Shown: piece after piece, positions 1 through 11,300 of the stretch | How positions within the stretch are numbered: position 1 is the stretch's first letter | Layout of the letters: the number at the start of each line of letters is the position of its first letter | Source: Luscinia megarhynchos | Taxonomy: Eukaryota; Chordata; Aves; Passeriformes; Turdidae | Length of the DNA: 64,000 nt | Reading direction: 5' to 3' | Assembly: GCA_034336665.1 (NCBI GenBank) | Contig: JAPFBE010000003.1 | Location: 61,237,352 to 61,301,351 of the forward strand | Notes under the pieces: generated by a model | Told to the model about the DNA's origin: nothing | Databases searched by the model: none | The model's input: only the letters and a program-made list of their open reading frames with translations | Made by a program: the position numbers and the translations under genes

Positions 1-3000
1 CAAACATTTTTATTTTGAAATGTGACATTCATGCTTCATTCACTTCAGTTACTGGTATGAAGAACAGACTTACACCTAAATTTAAAAGTTGATGAAAGAA
101 AAAGGAAAGGGGGAGAATTAATTAAGAGACATTACAATAATGATGAAGCTCCTATATTTTTGAAATTCCTTTGTCTATATTTTAATAAATGGTCAGAATA
201 CTGAAGTACTTACAACAGAAAGAAAATATTTGTGAATATGTACAAGATGGCTGCTGTTTCTCATGGACTTGGTGCCTCTTTCTCAGAAAAAAGTTTCAAA
301 TCACAGCTTTGCCCACAGAGAAGTTCACTATATCCTGGGTTTCCTCTTTCCAAGGGAGAATCTGATCTGCAAACATGGACAGGTATTTTTTGCACGATAG
401 AGAGTGAGACAGTGGTGGGACTTCCCTAGCACAACACAGGGGTTAAGAGCTGTCCACTGAGGCAAGAGGGTTATACTATGTAGATTATATCCCTGGACTC
501 TTCTCACTTGCTAGGGCCTTTGGAGTGGTGCTCATCTACCCTGGAATAAATGAGGAGTCATTCCTGCAAGATCAAAGACAATGAAGAAGAAATAGAGTTA
601 TCTCTTTTTATACCATCAGCGAAATTTTAACCTGTGTGACCCTTGTTTCCAAAGACAGATCCAAGAATTCTAGGGCTGTTATCATTTGGAAAGTTAGCAT
701 ACAAGAAATATGCTTGAGCTACAATCACTGAACATATCCATTGCTTTCATTCAAAGAATGCTGAAGTGAAAAAATATCTAGTAGAAACTCAGACTGTTTG
801 TTTATATTCTTTTTTGTTTATTATTCTTAATACTTTATTGGGAACCATTTGTCAGTTGTCTATTTGTAAAAACATGCAAAAATAAACAGAAGCTGCACAC
901 TTCTACAGTGGAGACTCAGTGGAGTCTTTTAGTTTGCACAGAAGTGTCTGCAGTAGTCTTCCAAATCAGACACAGACAAGGTTTAACTACCCACTGTCTC
1001 TGCTTGAAGTGCATGGAAAGATTACAGGCTGCTTGGGAGAAAATTTAAAGCAGAATAAAATAGTTTACAGAGATAAAACAAAATCAGCTGGAACCAAAGA
1101 GATGCTTCAAGGTAAACAGAAGGATTTCATTTTGTTAAGCAATTTTTCCTGGCAAGTACCATAGCAGGTACTTGTGTTTTCTGGTCATGCCTCACATACA
1201 TTAATGTTCATCACCAACTAGAGTAACAAACAGAGCTGGACAAAACCTTGGGTGGGGCCTTTCATTTCAAAGGGATAGTTTTTCCTTGCAGATTGAACAC
1301 AACATAATGTAATTTCTTGATAGTCTACTTTTTGTTACAATTGTTTTGCACATAAAAAAATAAAACAGCAGATGTAGACAAAAAGGCATAGTGGATCAGA
1401 TTAAAGAGCAGCTCCTTGTAAAAGCCTGGCTGCAGCCCTGCCTCCAGCAATGGCCAGCAGCAATGCAATGGGCAGCTGCACAGAAATACTTACCAATATT
1501 TCCCCATCCTTTAGAAATTTTTATCTCAAAGACTCCTAAGCCAGGAGTGGTGTCTCTTCTTAACGGCCCTTCATGGCAAGGTTATTCCCCTTTTTCATCC
1601 TGCCATGCTGCAAACTTTTCTACAGCCAATGCAGTTGCATTACCCATTCAGTTTGACGAGAAGTTGTGTGTACATTAACCTGTACCATTCTTCCCAAATG
1701 AACAGAGACCACATAAAACCAAGACATGTTTTTTTCCAGGGGCTAAAACAAATCCACTTACAACACATGATGATTAAAAAGGAGGGAACTACAATTCCAA
1801 TAAAAATATGGACAGTTTCTACTGCTTGAGCACTGAGCTGCCTTAGCCATTTCCTGTCACAGGAACCAATTTCCAGTGGCTTGACACTGCTAACATCTCT
1901 GAGACACCTCATCAACCATGACTTGAGCTTTTCACTGCACAGATCTCCAGAAGACAAGACTGTTCTTTGTACTCATCCTGGTTTTAAGATTTTTCAATGG
2001 CTTCATTATTCTGAAGCTAGTGAAATATACTTGATTTCCACTGTCATGGAGTTTTTAGGTGTGAACAGCATTTGTCTAAGCATACAGATTATGCTTTCAC
2101 ATCATCTGGATCCTTCATTTGGAAGAAAAAATACTTGAAATAAATGTGAGAGGAACCTCCAAGCCACCATGAAGCAGTTAAATTCTTCTGGAAAACCACA
2201 AAGAATGTTGGCGACATGCTAAATATTCAGACTTCTTGGGGGAAAAACCAACTAAACAAAAAAAACCAAACCAGGAAAATCTGAATGAAAGAGACTAATT
2301 AGTATTCCCTGAGCACATTGAACTCAGGCTGTTATCTTGCCAGACAAGGACTTGCACTGCAAGATCTTTATTGAACAAGCTTGAAATACACTCCTACGTG
2401 AAGAGGTTGATGAAAACTTTCTTCAACTTCTTTGTTTTCAAGCACAAACTGATTCTGGTATTTCAAAGGGCTGGAAAAAAAAGAGTCATAGCACAACCCC
2501 CAAATCCAGCATTTCAAGATGAGATAATGGAAATCTTGTGGTTCTTAGAACTCCTCAATATAGGGGCAATATAGGAAAAGTAACTTCCTCTCTACTCAAC
2601 TAGGTCAAAAAGCCCCAAGGACAAAAGTCCCTCCTAAACTCTGCCAGATACAGCTCTTCACCAAAAGAAATAAATTCACATTTGACTCTCAGTGGTCCAT
2701 GAGTTGAAAGCTAGTATTTATCCCAAGAGCAAATCTCCTGGAAAAATCTTAACTTGCATAAGAAATTCCTGAATATTCAAGAAGGAAAAAGGTCCTAAAT
2801 AAACGTAATTCAGTAACCCATGCACTTAAATTCTGCACCCAATTTTTCTAAGCCTTTGTTTCCATACAATGGAGCTTTTAATGTCTAACTTTCCACCACA
2901 GTTTGAAAAGGAAGGCTACAAGATTTCCAACCAACTGCAAGCAGAAGCACAAACTCAAAGTATGATTCTGGTAAACAATTTGATTACAACCAGGGCTGGC

Positions 3001-5073
3001 TGGTTGCTCAGCTTTATTCATCACAAGCCAATTGTTAACTAGGAGATCACTAAAGACAGTTCAGAAATACCTCCATTTATAAAGCCAAAAACAAAAATTA
3101 ATGTTTTCTAAAAGTGATGAGGACAATAAATATTGCTTTGTTAGTGTCTACAACCACTGTTTTAAATAGCACTTCAAGCAAAAAATAGCATAGCTATAAA
3201 AATAGTAAAGCATAGCTTTAATTCATGATGGGAAGATCACAGTTCAACTAAGTGGCTGATTTCAACAAATAAAGATTTGCAAGGCACAAAATTATCAGTT
3301 GCAAGAATGCCAAGGTGAACATAACTGTTCACTCTTCACATTTTAGTTCTTTGACTTGAGTTTGAAAAGTGATATTATAATAAGTAGGTTTGCACCATAG
3401 GTTTTTTCCATTTTAATAAAGTAAGATAAATTAATTTGAGTTCTAAACCATGTATTTCATCTTTGTGTGTGTGCATTTTACTCTTCCTGTTGGCAAATGA
3501 ACATATCAGACAAACAAATGCCACACACTTAGGTTGCTCTGTCATATGTGCTCCAGTGAATGCTTTTGAAGTCTAAATCATGGCACTAAGATTAAAAATT
3601 TTTGACTCATTAATTTTTTAAAAGAGTTTGGTTCAGTTTAGTGCCCGAACATCTTAAGTGCACATTTCCATACCTTGTTCTTGTTATTCAACACCAGTTC
3701 TAAAAGTAATCCCATTGAAATCCAGGGAATTTCTCCCAGAAAATGGAATTATTCAGTAGGAGGGAAATGGCAGATTCCAACTAACCTCTGAATTTAAGAA
3801 ACTGCAATTTCCCTCAAATTCCTGACTCTCTGTTGGAGTTACTTCTCTAATGTGGAATTGAATAGTCGAATTTTGCTGCCTCTGATGAAATTAGTATTTT
3901 TATCCATTTAATCCGCTCTTTCTTTTTGGTGCCATAATTCTAAAGTTTCACCTGTTTCAATCCTGTCATAGAATAATTTAGTTCATCACCCATGTCCTGA
4001 AAAGCAGGTTAAGAAGACAATGAGTTGTCGACTTGTCTGTCCGGCATTTTGAGAAAATTGTGGTAAAATATATCATAGAATACTTAGTCTATAACAAGTG
4101 TTAAAAAACAGTTATAAAAATGATAAACATTTTATTATATGCCATTGCTCAACGTGCTTTGAGTTCTACTAATTCACCAAATTGTATAAAAACACAGTTG
4201 ATTATATCAATTAAATCTAAGATTCCCTTTTCCCCACAAACACATATTTTACTATTGAAGTGAATCACGCCTGGCATTAAATTGCTGTCAGCAAACCTTT
4301 ATTTTGATAAAACATTCTGATACTAAAGCTGGATTTTTTACAGTTCAAAACTTTTCATACAAATCAGAAACGAGCAAATAGTTTATACTGAATGGCAGCC
4401 TCTTTGAAAGCAATCTGGACAAATAAAATAATGTTATGCAGCTCAGGTGAGGACACAGTATGCCTGATGACACAGAGATGTCAGTAACTCAATTTCATGA
4501 CAATAAAATTTTCTGCAATTTTTTTGCCAACATATCAAAAGTAAACCTCATTCTCTTTGCTATCATCTATAGCAAGTTTACTTTAAGGGAATTATAGACA
4601 TACATTAGTTATTTGTTTTAGAAAATGAGTGCCAGCTGTATTTCTTTGATTGTTGTGTATTACACTGATGTTACTTATCTGGAAGAAGGCAGCAGTGCTA
4701 TTAAACTCATGGCTTTCAATAGCCCACAGTCCATCAAAATTGCTCTCCTCGTGTTTTCAGATGAAGTTTAGATGACAAACCTGTTTGTAGAGACACTGTA
4801 AATTCTGACTGCAGGTCTGCTCATCTATGCTTGGCTACCATAGCCCTTAGAGGTTCAGGAAGCTGTGACAGCAGCAGAGCTGCTGCTACTGAGAGAGGTC
4901 ATCATTCTCCCTCCTGGCAGAGGTGCTACAGGTAACTACAAATTCAGCTGAAGTGAAATGGGTCATTCACCATGGGGGCACATGTGTGTGAGAAACTTGC
5001 TGAACCTTCCAACTTAAGCCACATTATTTTAACTTTAGAAATGGAGGGTTTCCTCATTTAACTATTGAACGCT
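1..5073. other. Upstream intergenic DNA, no gene seen
   Basis: AT-rich sequence with many stop codons in all frames. The reading frames present are short (about 105 codons at most), look like none of the protein families I know and lack paired splice signals. Scattered AATAAA hexamers occur at the frequency expected for this composition, so they do not mark a 3' end on their own. I see no tRNA, rRNA or tandem array here. An untranslated region or lncRNA belonging to a neighbouring gene cannot be excluded by eye. Confidence 0.6.
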
Positions 5074-5221
5074 TCATAGAATAGCTTGGTTTTGAAGGGG
5101 TCTTTAAGGTTCTAGTCCACTCCCCCTGCAATGAGGAGGGACATCTTCAACTAGATCAGGCTTATTAGAGCTCCATCCAATTCAGACGTAAATGTTTCCA
5201 GGGATGGGGCACCTTGAAAGG
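5074..5221 (-). mobile_element. CR1 LINE fragment (3' end, antisense)
   Basis: Reading the + strand, the segment starts with CATAGAATAG and then follows the familiar reverse-complement CR1 3' end: a diverged 'rule of one' block (GGTCTTTAAGGTTCTAGTCC), a block with ATCAGG and AGAGCTCCATCCAATT, and the end block TTTCCAGGGATGGGGCACC. The element is therefore inserted in minus orientation and is truncated to about 150 bp. Divergence from the younger copy at 50747 is considerable, so it is an old insertion. Assignment is from memory of the CR1 consensus, without an alignment. Confidence 0.75.
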
Positions 5222-7282
5222 ACAGAGAGAATTGGAGGATTGGATCAAGAGATGTAGGTTTTAAAACTATCATGAGCTGCTCAGATCTGCTCCCAGCACC
5301 AGATTGCTACATGTTTTGCTGGACAAATACAACTCAATGCAAACCTGAAGTAATGACTGCTGTTAACACCAATTCTTCACAGCTGTTTGGAGACAATAAC
5401 TTGGTTTGACTGAAAAAGTGAGACCCAGAGAAGGAGGGCATTATGAGGCAGTCGCAACTGTATATTAAAAGGGTACTCTGCAATACATTTTTGCATTTGC
5501 CTCCTCACTTCTCCTCTGCTGGATTTAGCTACAATATCAATTTCACAAATGTTCATCATTAGCACTTGAATGTGTATCTGGTACACTACTGTGAAGAAAT
5601 TCTGTCTTGAATGAGTCCTTCTGGGAAGTTCTGCAGTGGATGAAAGCAAGAGCATTTGGGCAATTGGGGTACCTGAGAACCATACAGGCAACTTAGATTA
5701 GCCCTAAACCCTCTCATCTATCCCCTGTCCTAGCTCTATGTCTGCACCCATACACCCAAAACACCACACAGATTTCTTGATTTTACCTACAAGGGAGGTG
5801 TGGGGGAAGCACCCCTGGGAAGCCAGGAGGAGGAAGGAAGGATGCTCCCTCCCAGGGCTCTCAAGAGTGGGGCACGTACAGTGCTACACCATCAGTTCAA
5901 ACTGTACAGGATCTGTGGCTGCCCTACAGGGGTGCCCATGGCCACTGCTGCCACTGCTGTTCTTGGCCCCACTGCCACCAGTGAGTGGTGCCTGACAAAA
6001 GGAACTGTGGAAACCCTTTGCTGTATTCCACCACAACTGCTGGCCAGTTCTGGAAAGCAGCACTGAAACAAGGCAGGGAAATCAGTGATCTTCCAAAAGC
6101 TGCAACTGGCAAAAATCTCCAGTTTATGCCCCTGAATGGTAGGACCCACTAATGCTGTGCAGTGGCATTTGTTCAGCCCTGACTCATAGACAGAAGAATG
6201 CCACTGAATGAATCACCAGCAGCATTTTCCGCAGTATCTAACGAGGTAGCTCTTCCAAATATTGATCAGTCCCAAGTCTCTCTAGTCTTTGAGATCTGAG
6301 ATATCACAGTCTAGTATGCTATTCACCACTAAAATTCTGCATTTGGGAAAGGGGGTGTATAGTGACAAACCAGGAGATGACCAAATATTGGTTGTGCATC
6401 CTTTGTTGACAGGAGCTACCTTCTGCCTTCTCTGAAGCTATCAAAATTATATGAACACTGTGGAAATGCAGGAGAAATAGAAACTTAGTAAGTTAATAAC
6501 AGAGAGCTTTAAGGCAAATTAACAAAACCACTTTATAAAACATCTCATTTAGTTTGGTCCACTGCTGCAGAAGGCCATTAAGCCAAACACTCTAGTAAAA
6601 TAATTTTGATCCATAACGGCTGAAAGGACAAACATTAAGCAAAGGATCATCACAAATTAGCATTCAGGACATCAGCTGAACATTGCAGGTATTGAGGGAA
6701 GATAGTTCCTCCCTTCACAAGTGCCTGGAAAAGCACATTTCTTCCCCTTTCCTCTCTGATGTTGGACACTACTTGGGCAGCAGGCAGGGGACACCTCAGG
6801 TGCCCACAGTCCAGCCTCTGCCCTTTCAGTTTCACTGTGATAATGGCTGTGCAGGAAAGAGGCAGCCCTTCCTGCCCTTCACTCCACCCAGCAAGAGCCC
6901 AGCCTGGGCGAGCCCATCCCTGTGCTTTGAGTTGCATGTTACAGGAATTACTACTGCATAAACCACACTTATCAATGGAGAAGAAGCCTTACAAGAAGCA
7001 ATGCAAGTGCATCAGTGAGAGGGACTTTGGTGCTCAGTATCTCCACAAAACACACCTCTGCCATCCCAAGTGGCTACCATAACTGATGGTACCCAAGTCA
7101 TGGACTACATGAACTCAAAAGACATTTTATGAACATTTTGCAAGGGTGGTCCATCGACTAACAGAATAACATCTGTGTATGATATCAAATTATGGAAGAA
7201 GGGAGTCGGTTAGTGAAGTTGTATTGAATAGTGTAAGGCCAGGTCATGGTGTATATAGCATGGAATAAGGGGTAGAACACGT
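5222..7282. other. Upstream intergenic DNA, no gene seen
   Basis: Mixed-composition sequence with moderately GC-rich patches around 5740-6130 and 6680-6960. Both patches have short open frames on both strands, as expected from local GC content; none resembles a known protein and none has an exon-like pair of splice sites. No RNA gene or recognisable repeat was seen. This stretch lies immediately upstream of the LTR-like relic and CpG island of FNDC3A, so distal promoter elements may lie here, but I cannot point to one. Confidence 0.5.
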
Positions 7283-7440
7283 GCCAGTTTTGGCTGGAGT
7301 GGAGTTAAATTTCTACACAGTGGCTGGTATGGTTTGGATTTGTGCTGAACACGGGGCTGATAACATAGAGATGTTTTTGTTATTTCTGAGTAGGGCTTGC
7401 TTGTGACTCCAGATGCCAGCACAGGCTAAGCTCAAGGCCC
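7283..7440 (+). mobile_element. LTR-like relic (avian endogenous retrovirus type)
   Basis: The blocks GCCAGTTTTGGCTGGAGT, GAGTTAAATTTCT, GTGGCTGGTATGGTTTGGAT, GGGCTGATAACA and GATGTTTTTGTTATTTCTGAG occur in the same order as in a very common avian LTR-type repeat that I recall; the tail GCTAAGCTCAAGG may be its continuation. It is a short, diverged, non-coding piece with no retroviral genes. It ends where the 9-bp minisatellite and the CpG island begin, so it is the nearest repeat upstream of the FNDC3A promoter. Subfamily and exact borders need a repeat-library search. Confidence 0.5.
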
Positions 7441-7454
7441 CGGCGTGGCCGACC

Positions 7455-7508
7455 CTGACCCCGCTGACCCCGCTGACCCCGCTGACCCCGCTGACCCCAC
7501 TGACCCCG
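7455..7508. repeat. Six-copy 9-bp minisatellite (CTGACCCCG)
   Basis: Six head-to-tail copies of CTGACCCCG, five exact and one (7491-7499) ending in A instead of G. Because the unit is 9 bp, every frame through it tends to stay open, which explains several long overlapping but meaningless reading frames here. On the minus strand each unit reads GGGTCA plus GCG, so neighbouring copies form direct repeats of a nuclear-receptor-like half-site with 3-bp spacing. It lies between the LTR-like relic and the core promoter. Confidence 0.95.
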
Positions 7509-7607
7509 TACCACAGACCACGCCCCCGCGGCGCTCAAGCCACGCCCACACACGATGGCCCCGCCCCTCCCCGGCCGACGCCCCCGCCCCCCCGCACGGG
7601 AAGGCTC

Positions 7608-7619
7608 CGCGCAGGCGCA
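7608..7619 (+). promoter_or_regulatory. NRF1-like site
   Basis: CGCGCAGGCGCA matches the palindromic NRF1 consensus (YGCGCAYGCGCR) except for the central base. It lies about 60 bp upstream of the YY1-type element, a usual NRF1 position in CpG-island promoters. It is also the left arm of a short inverted repeat (7603-7634). Binding is inferred. Confidence 0.5.
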
Positions 7620-7664
7620 CTGCGCGCCAGAGCCAACTGCCCCCTCGCGGCCCCCCCAGCCTTC

Positions 7665-7965
7665 CCCAAAGATGGCGGCCGCGCGCCGCCGGGCGAGGCG
7701 GCGGGCAGCGCTGAGGCGGCGGGGCGGGGGCGGCGGCAGCGGGAGCGGGGGGCAGTGACAGGTGCGGGCAGGGCAGGAAAAGGCGGCGGAGCGGCGGCGG
7801 CCGGAGCGCAGGTACCTCGAGTGGGCGGGCAAAGGGGTGGGGGAAGCGCCGCCCCTGGCCGAGCTGCGCCATCGGGAACTCCCCCTGGCGCTCCCCGCCT
7901 CGGCGCCGCTGCCCGCTGGCGGCGGAGCGCGGACCGTTAGCCGGGAGAGCCGCGGGGCCATGGCG
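7665..7965 (+). other. FNDC3A: FNDC3A exon 1 (5' leader, upstream ATG at its end)
   Basis: The 3' border is a splice donor with a perfect intronic part (GTGAGT) at 7966. The 5' border is only inferred from the YY1-type element at 7669-7679. The exon is G-rich (four G-runs at 7721-7752) and non-coding apart from its last six bases, which are ATG GCG at 7960-7965 in an excellent initiation context (GCCATGG). Spliced to exon 2 this ATG opens a five-codon reading frame that ends at TGA 26182-26184, in the same frame as the main ORF. Weaker alternative donors are visible at 7761 (CAG/GTGCGG) and 7812 (CAG/GTACCT); either would skip the upstream ATG. Neither transcription start nor donor choice is proven by sequence. 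Confidence 0.6.
7669..7679 (+). promoter_or_regulatory. YY1-type initiator element
   Basis: AAGATGGCGGC is an exact match to the extended YY1 motif in the + orientation. In TATA-less vertebrate promoters this motif usually lies just downstream of the transcription start, so I place the FNDC3A start roughly within 7645-7670. The ATG inside the motif is followed by a GC-rich frame and is not proposed as a start codon. Confidence 0.6.
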
Positions 7966-8348
7966 GTGAGTAGCGCTGATGGCGAACCGCCGCCTTCCCC
8001 TCCGCGGGGCGGCCTGAGGGGTGCGAGGGGACGGGGGCAGCGCCGCTGCCTGCCCCCGGTGCCTGAGGAGCGGCGCTCCCCGCCGGGGAGGACCGGGAGC
8101 CGCGCCTCCGACGGAGCCCCGCGGAAGAAACTTTGTGTCCGCCTCCCCTCCGCAGCACGGAGGTGCCCGTGCCGGCCGGGGCGCGGGGATCCGCCCGCTG
8201 TCAGCGCCGGGCTGCGGCGCGGCGGCCGCGGGAGGAGGCGGCGGTGGAGCCGGAGAGAGAAGCGGATGCGGAGCGCGACCAGAGCAGCTGAGCCGGCTGT
8301 GACAGGCGGGGAGGAGAAGGCGGCGGTGGTGTTGGACACCTCTTTCTC

Positions 8349-8383
8349 GTTGTTGCTGTTGTTGTTGTTTTTGTTGTTGTTGC
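8349..8383 (+). repeat. GTT-rich microsatellite
   Basis: An interrupted (GTT)n tract with one GCT and one T-run interruption. It marks the 3' edge of the CpG island, just inside intron 1. It is too short and interrupted for a strong expansion candidate. Confidence 0.85.
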
Positions 8384-11300
8384 TCTCCGCCTAAGCCATA
8401 AAGGTTCCCTCGTAACGCCCGGCAAAAGGGATTGAGCTTCTCTGTGTAGGTAGAACAGTCTTCCCGAAAGCACGGTAATCATCTTGCCCACTCCTAGCAG
8501 AGGCATTATTCTTTCAGCCAGATTTACTCCCGATTCCCCCCGCCCTGAGTATCGCCCAACCTAAACAGAAACTTTTCGTAGCTTCCAGGCAACTTAGAAA
8601 GTGAAACCAACTTAAAGCAAAAATGAAACTTTTCAGCTGATTTTTATTGTGCGAAGTAAAGAAAATGAGCAGCAGAAACAAGAGGAAAATACATTGGGTA
8701 GGAGAAAATGTTATAAATGGCACCTCAAGAGGTGTTAGTCATTTGTTTAACCCTGTCAAAGGCAATTTATTAGCTACGTTGCATGTCAAGTGTTATTCTA
8801 GAACATTTCACGTTATGAAGTAATTTCTGTGAAATGTTCTTTGTTTTTAGAATTTAGGTCTGCATTTGCCCAAATACATACCTGATTAGAAATGCCTTAA
8901 ATTTTCAAGAAGACTTAAAACCTTTACATTTTTTGCTGCTGAGTGCTTGGCAGCTTCTGTCTTAGAAGCTGTAGGACCCAGTCCTGCTAAGCTCTCTGCT
9001 TAAAAGAAGCTATTTTGTTGTTATGGCAATGGGAAACTTTCTGCGTTATGTGAATCTGCATCCGTAGACGTGTTTATTTTCTGTGTTGTGAAATAGTATG
9101 AGTCACAGCAAATCAGTGGTCCTTAAAATTCAGAGAGGGTGATCAGTTACATTTTTTTCTGCCTCTGTTTTTTGTTTTTTTTTTTTTTTAAGGAAATGGT
9201 CTCAAATAATTATGAAATTTAATCACATGATGAATGGGGAAGCAGCAAGCTGTCAGGTAGGGAGAAAGCTGTACACACATGTGAAAGTCAGAAGTAGCTG
9301 AGTATCTGCAGCACTCAATGTTGGCAAACTGGATAGAGCTCTTGACAGCTGGTGTTTCTACTAAGCATGAGGGAGCAGGAAGGGTGCTGGTCGAGTTTGA
9401 AAACACTGCATCTAGTCCAGATTCACTCTGTGTACACAAGTCACCTTGACACACATGTATTAAGTCTGGGAGTTGTTTGTGCAAACTACACCAGAATTAT
9501 TTTTCTGGTAACTTTGGGGGAGAAAACTGATGTGCTGTATCAGTTCCGCAGGGGCACTGCACACTGATTTTTAGCAGATGAAGCCCTGGTTTAGAGAGAC
9601 AGTAATCCTTGTCCTCAGAAAGGCCAGGACTCAGTGATCTGTTGCTTAGATCACTTGGTCAGGGGGTGAGCAATCAGCTTTGAGCAGAGTCACAGGCTGA
9701 CTACTGTAGATGATAAAATTAAACAGAATTAGGTGAGTGTCTCAGGTTTTTTTTCAAGGCAAATGGAGCTCTTCTGAGGCTTTTTGCTGTATGACAAGCT
9801 GTAGGTGTCTGAGTTACATGAGGGTCAGGTCATTGCACCCAGCACTAAAGTTACCTGATTTCAGTCCATTAATGTGCTGTTCTACCTTTTTCAAGTTGGA
9901 GTTTCTATTAGTTTGTGAACTTAAAACTCAAAAGCTTTTGGCAGTGATGTAATGGAGCTGCAGAAACCTGAATTATGGTTTGGACTAATAACTCATTTGC
10001 TTTGGGCTGTGAGTCCTGTGGATCTTAGGATGCTTTTTTTTGCTTTTTTTTTTTTTTTGTTAACCTTTGCCTTGTGGCCATTTAATATTGCTTGAATTTG
10101 GACCTTCATCGGCTAACTCAGTGTTACACTGATGATCATTTTGACTGAAGATCTCAAAGTGATCCTTTAGAATTGTTATTGCAGCTTTAAATGCTTAACT
10201 GAACATGTTTCTGCAGTGTTCTGTCTTAGGACTTGAGAAAAACTCTTAAAGCTTGACTTCAGGAGAGGTTCAGTTTTTCATCCTTGTCAGTGCTTTCTCA
10301 TAGATGGTTTTAACATCTAAATGCTTTTAGATGATGCCACAATTTCCCTTGCTGGCAGGTCACTTTTGCCATAGTGTATGCTGTTGTGTGTGTGTTGGTC
10401 TCTAGAAATACTTAATGCTGGGAAGGTGTTATGTGCTGGTGTTCTGATTGTCTATTGATGCTTCTGTCAGTGGTAAATCCTGTAACCCAGCCTTGTCCCC
10501 TTGTTTGGGTTGAACTGGCAAACATGCAATCTTGTTGATTCCCAGACAGACAGATACCAGAGAAGACAGTTTTTGTGAGGATGCAGGCCTACTTCCTAGA
10601 CAGTGGTGTCTGCACCCATTGATGTTCCTTGTCAATGCCTTCTGGAGCCCCCAGAATTCTTATCTTCCTCTAGCTGCATCTTTTTATGACCTCCAGTGTC
10701 TAATTGTTGTGGGATTTCTAGTTCAATCTCTGCTAAAAGATCTACAAATATCTACATGTTCCATCAGTGCATTTCTATTATCTATAGTATTGATTGGATT
10801 TTCTCTGTTATAGGTGTCAATAACACTTCTACATTTTATCATTGATTTATTTAAGTCTGTTGGCTTGGGGAAATTCCCAGGCAATTTGTAGTAAAATTCA
10901 ACTTCACTGCAGTTTAGAGTGCATGAGTTGAATTGAGAGCTGATGTTTTTCCTGTAGGACCAGATCTCAGTAAAAATGGATTTGACTTGGACTGTCAAAT
11001 CTTTAGTTTAACTAAAAGTTACTGTCTGTATCTCAGGAAAGCGATAATAGTTTGGAATGAGTACACTGCTGCTTTTTCTGTTCAGCAAACATGAACAATG
11101 TTTATTTTGCTCATGGGGCCAATGTTTCCTGAGCTACAAAAATGACTGGTTTTTTGTTTGTTCTTTGCCATATGCAGTAAACTTTGAGCTTCCTTAATGC
11201 TTATGTTCACTTGATGTCAATAGAAAAACACTATCAGCCTTTTTCTTAATCTTGTCTATTCATGAAGTTTAATGGTTGTGTTTATGTCCAGTAGTGTTTT

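Larger units (their letters stand above)
7439..8330 (+). promoter_or_regulatory. FNDC3A: CpG island promoter of FNDC3A
   Basis: About 0.9 kb of very GC- and CpG-rich DNA, sharply different from the AT-rich flanks, with no TATA box in a sensible position. It contains GC boxes (for example around 7558-7568 and 7715-7735), an NRF1-like site (7608-7619), a YY1-type element (7669-7679) and the exon 1 splice donor at 7966. This is the layout of a TATA-less housekeeping-type promoter. Its assignment to FNDC3A rests on its being the only CpG island upstream of FNDC3A coding exon 2, on the same strand with a strong donor. Whether it also fires in the minus direction cannot be seen from sequence. Confidence 0.85.

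Noticed and set aside
7380..8394. Long overlapping reading frames of 146 to 319 codons on both strands across the CpG island
   Set aside because: GC-rich DNA has few stop codons and the 9-bp minisatellite keeps frames open. The peptides are Arg/Ala/Pro/Gly-rich, overlap each other on both strands and resemble no known protein.
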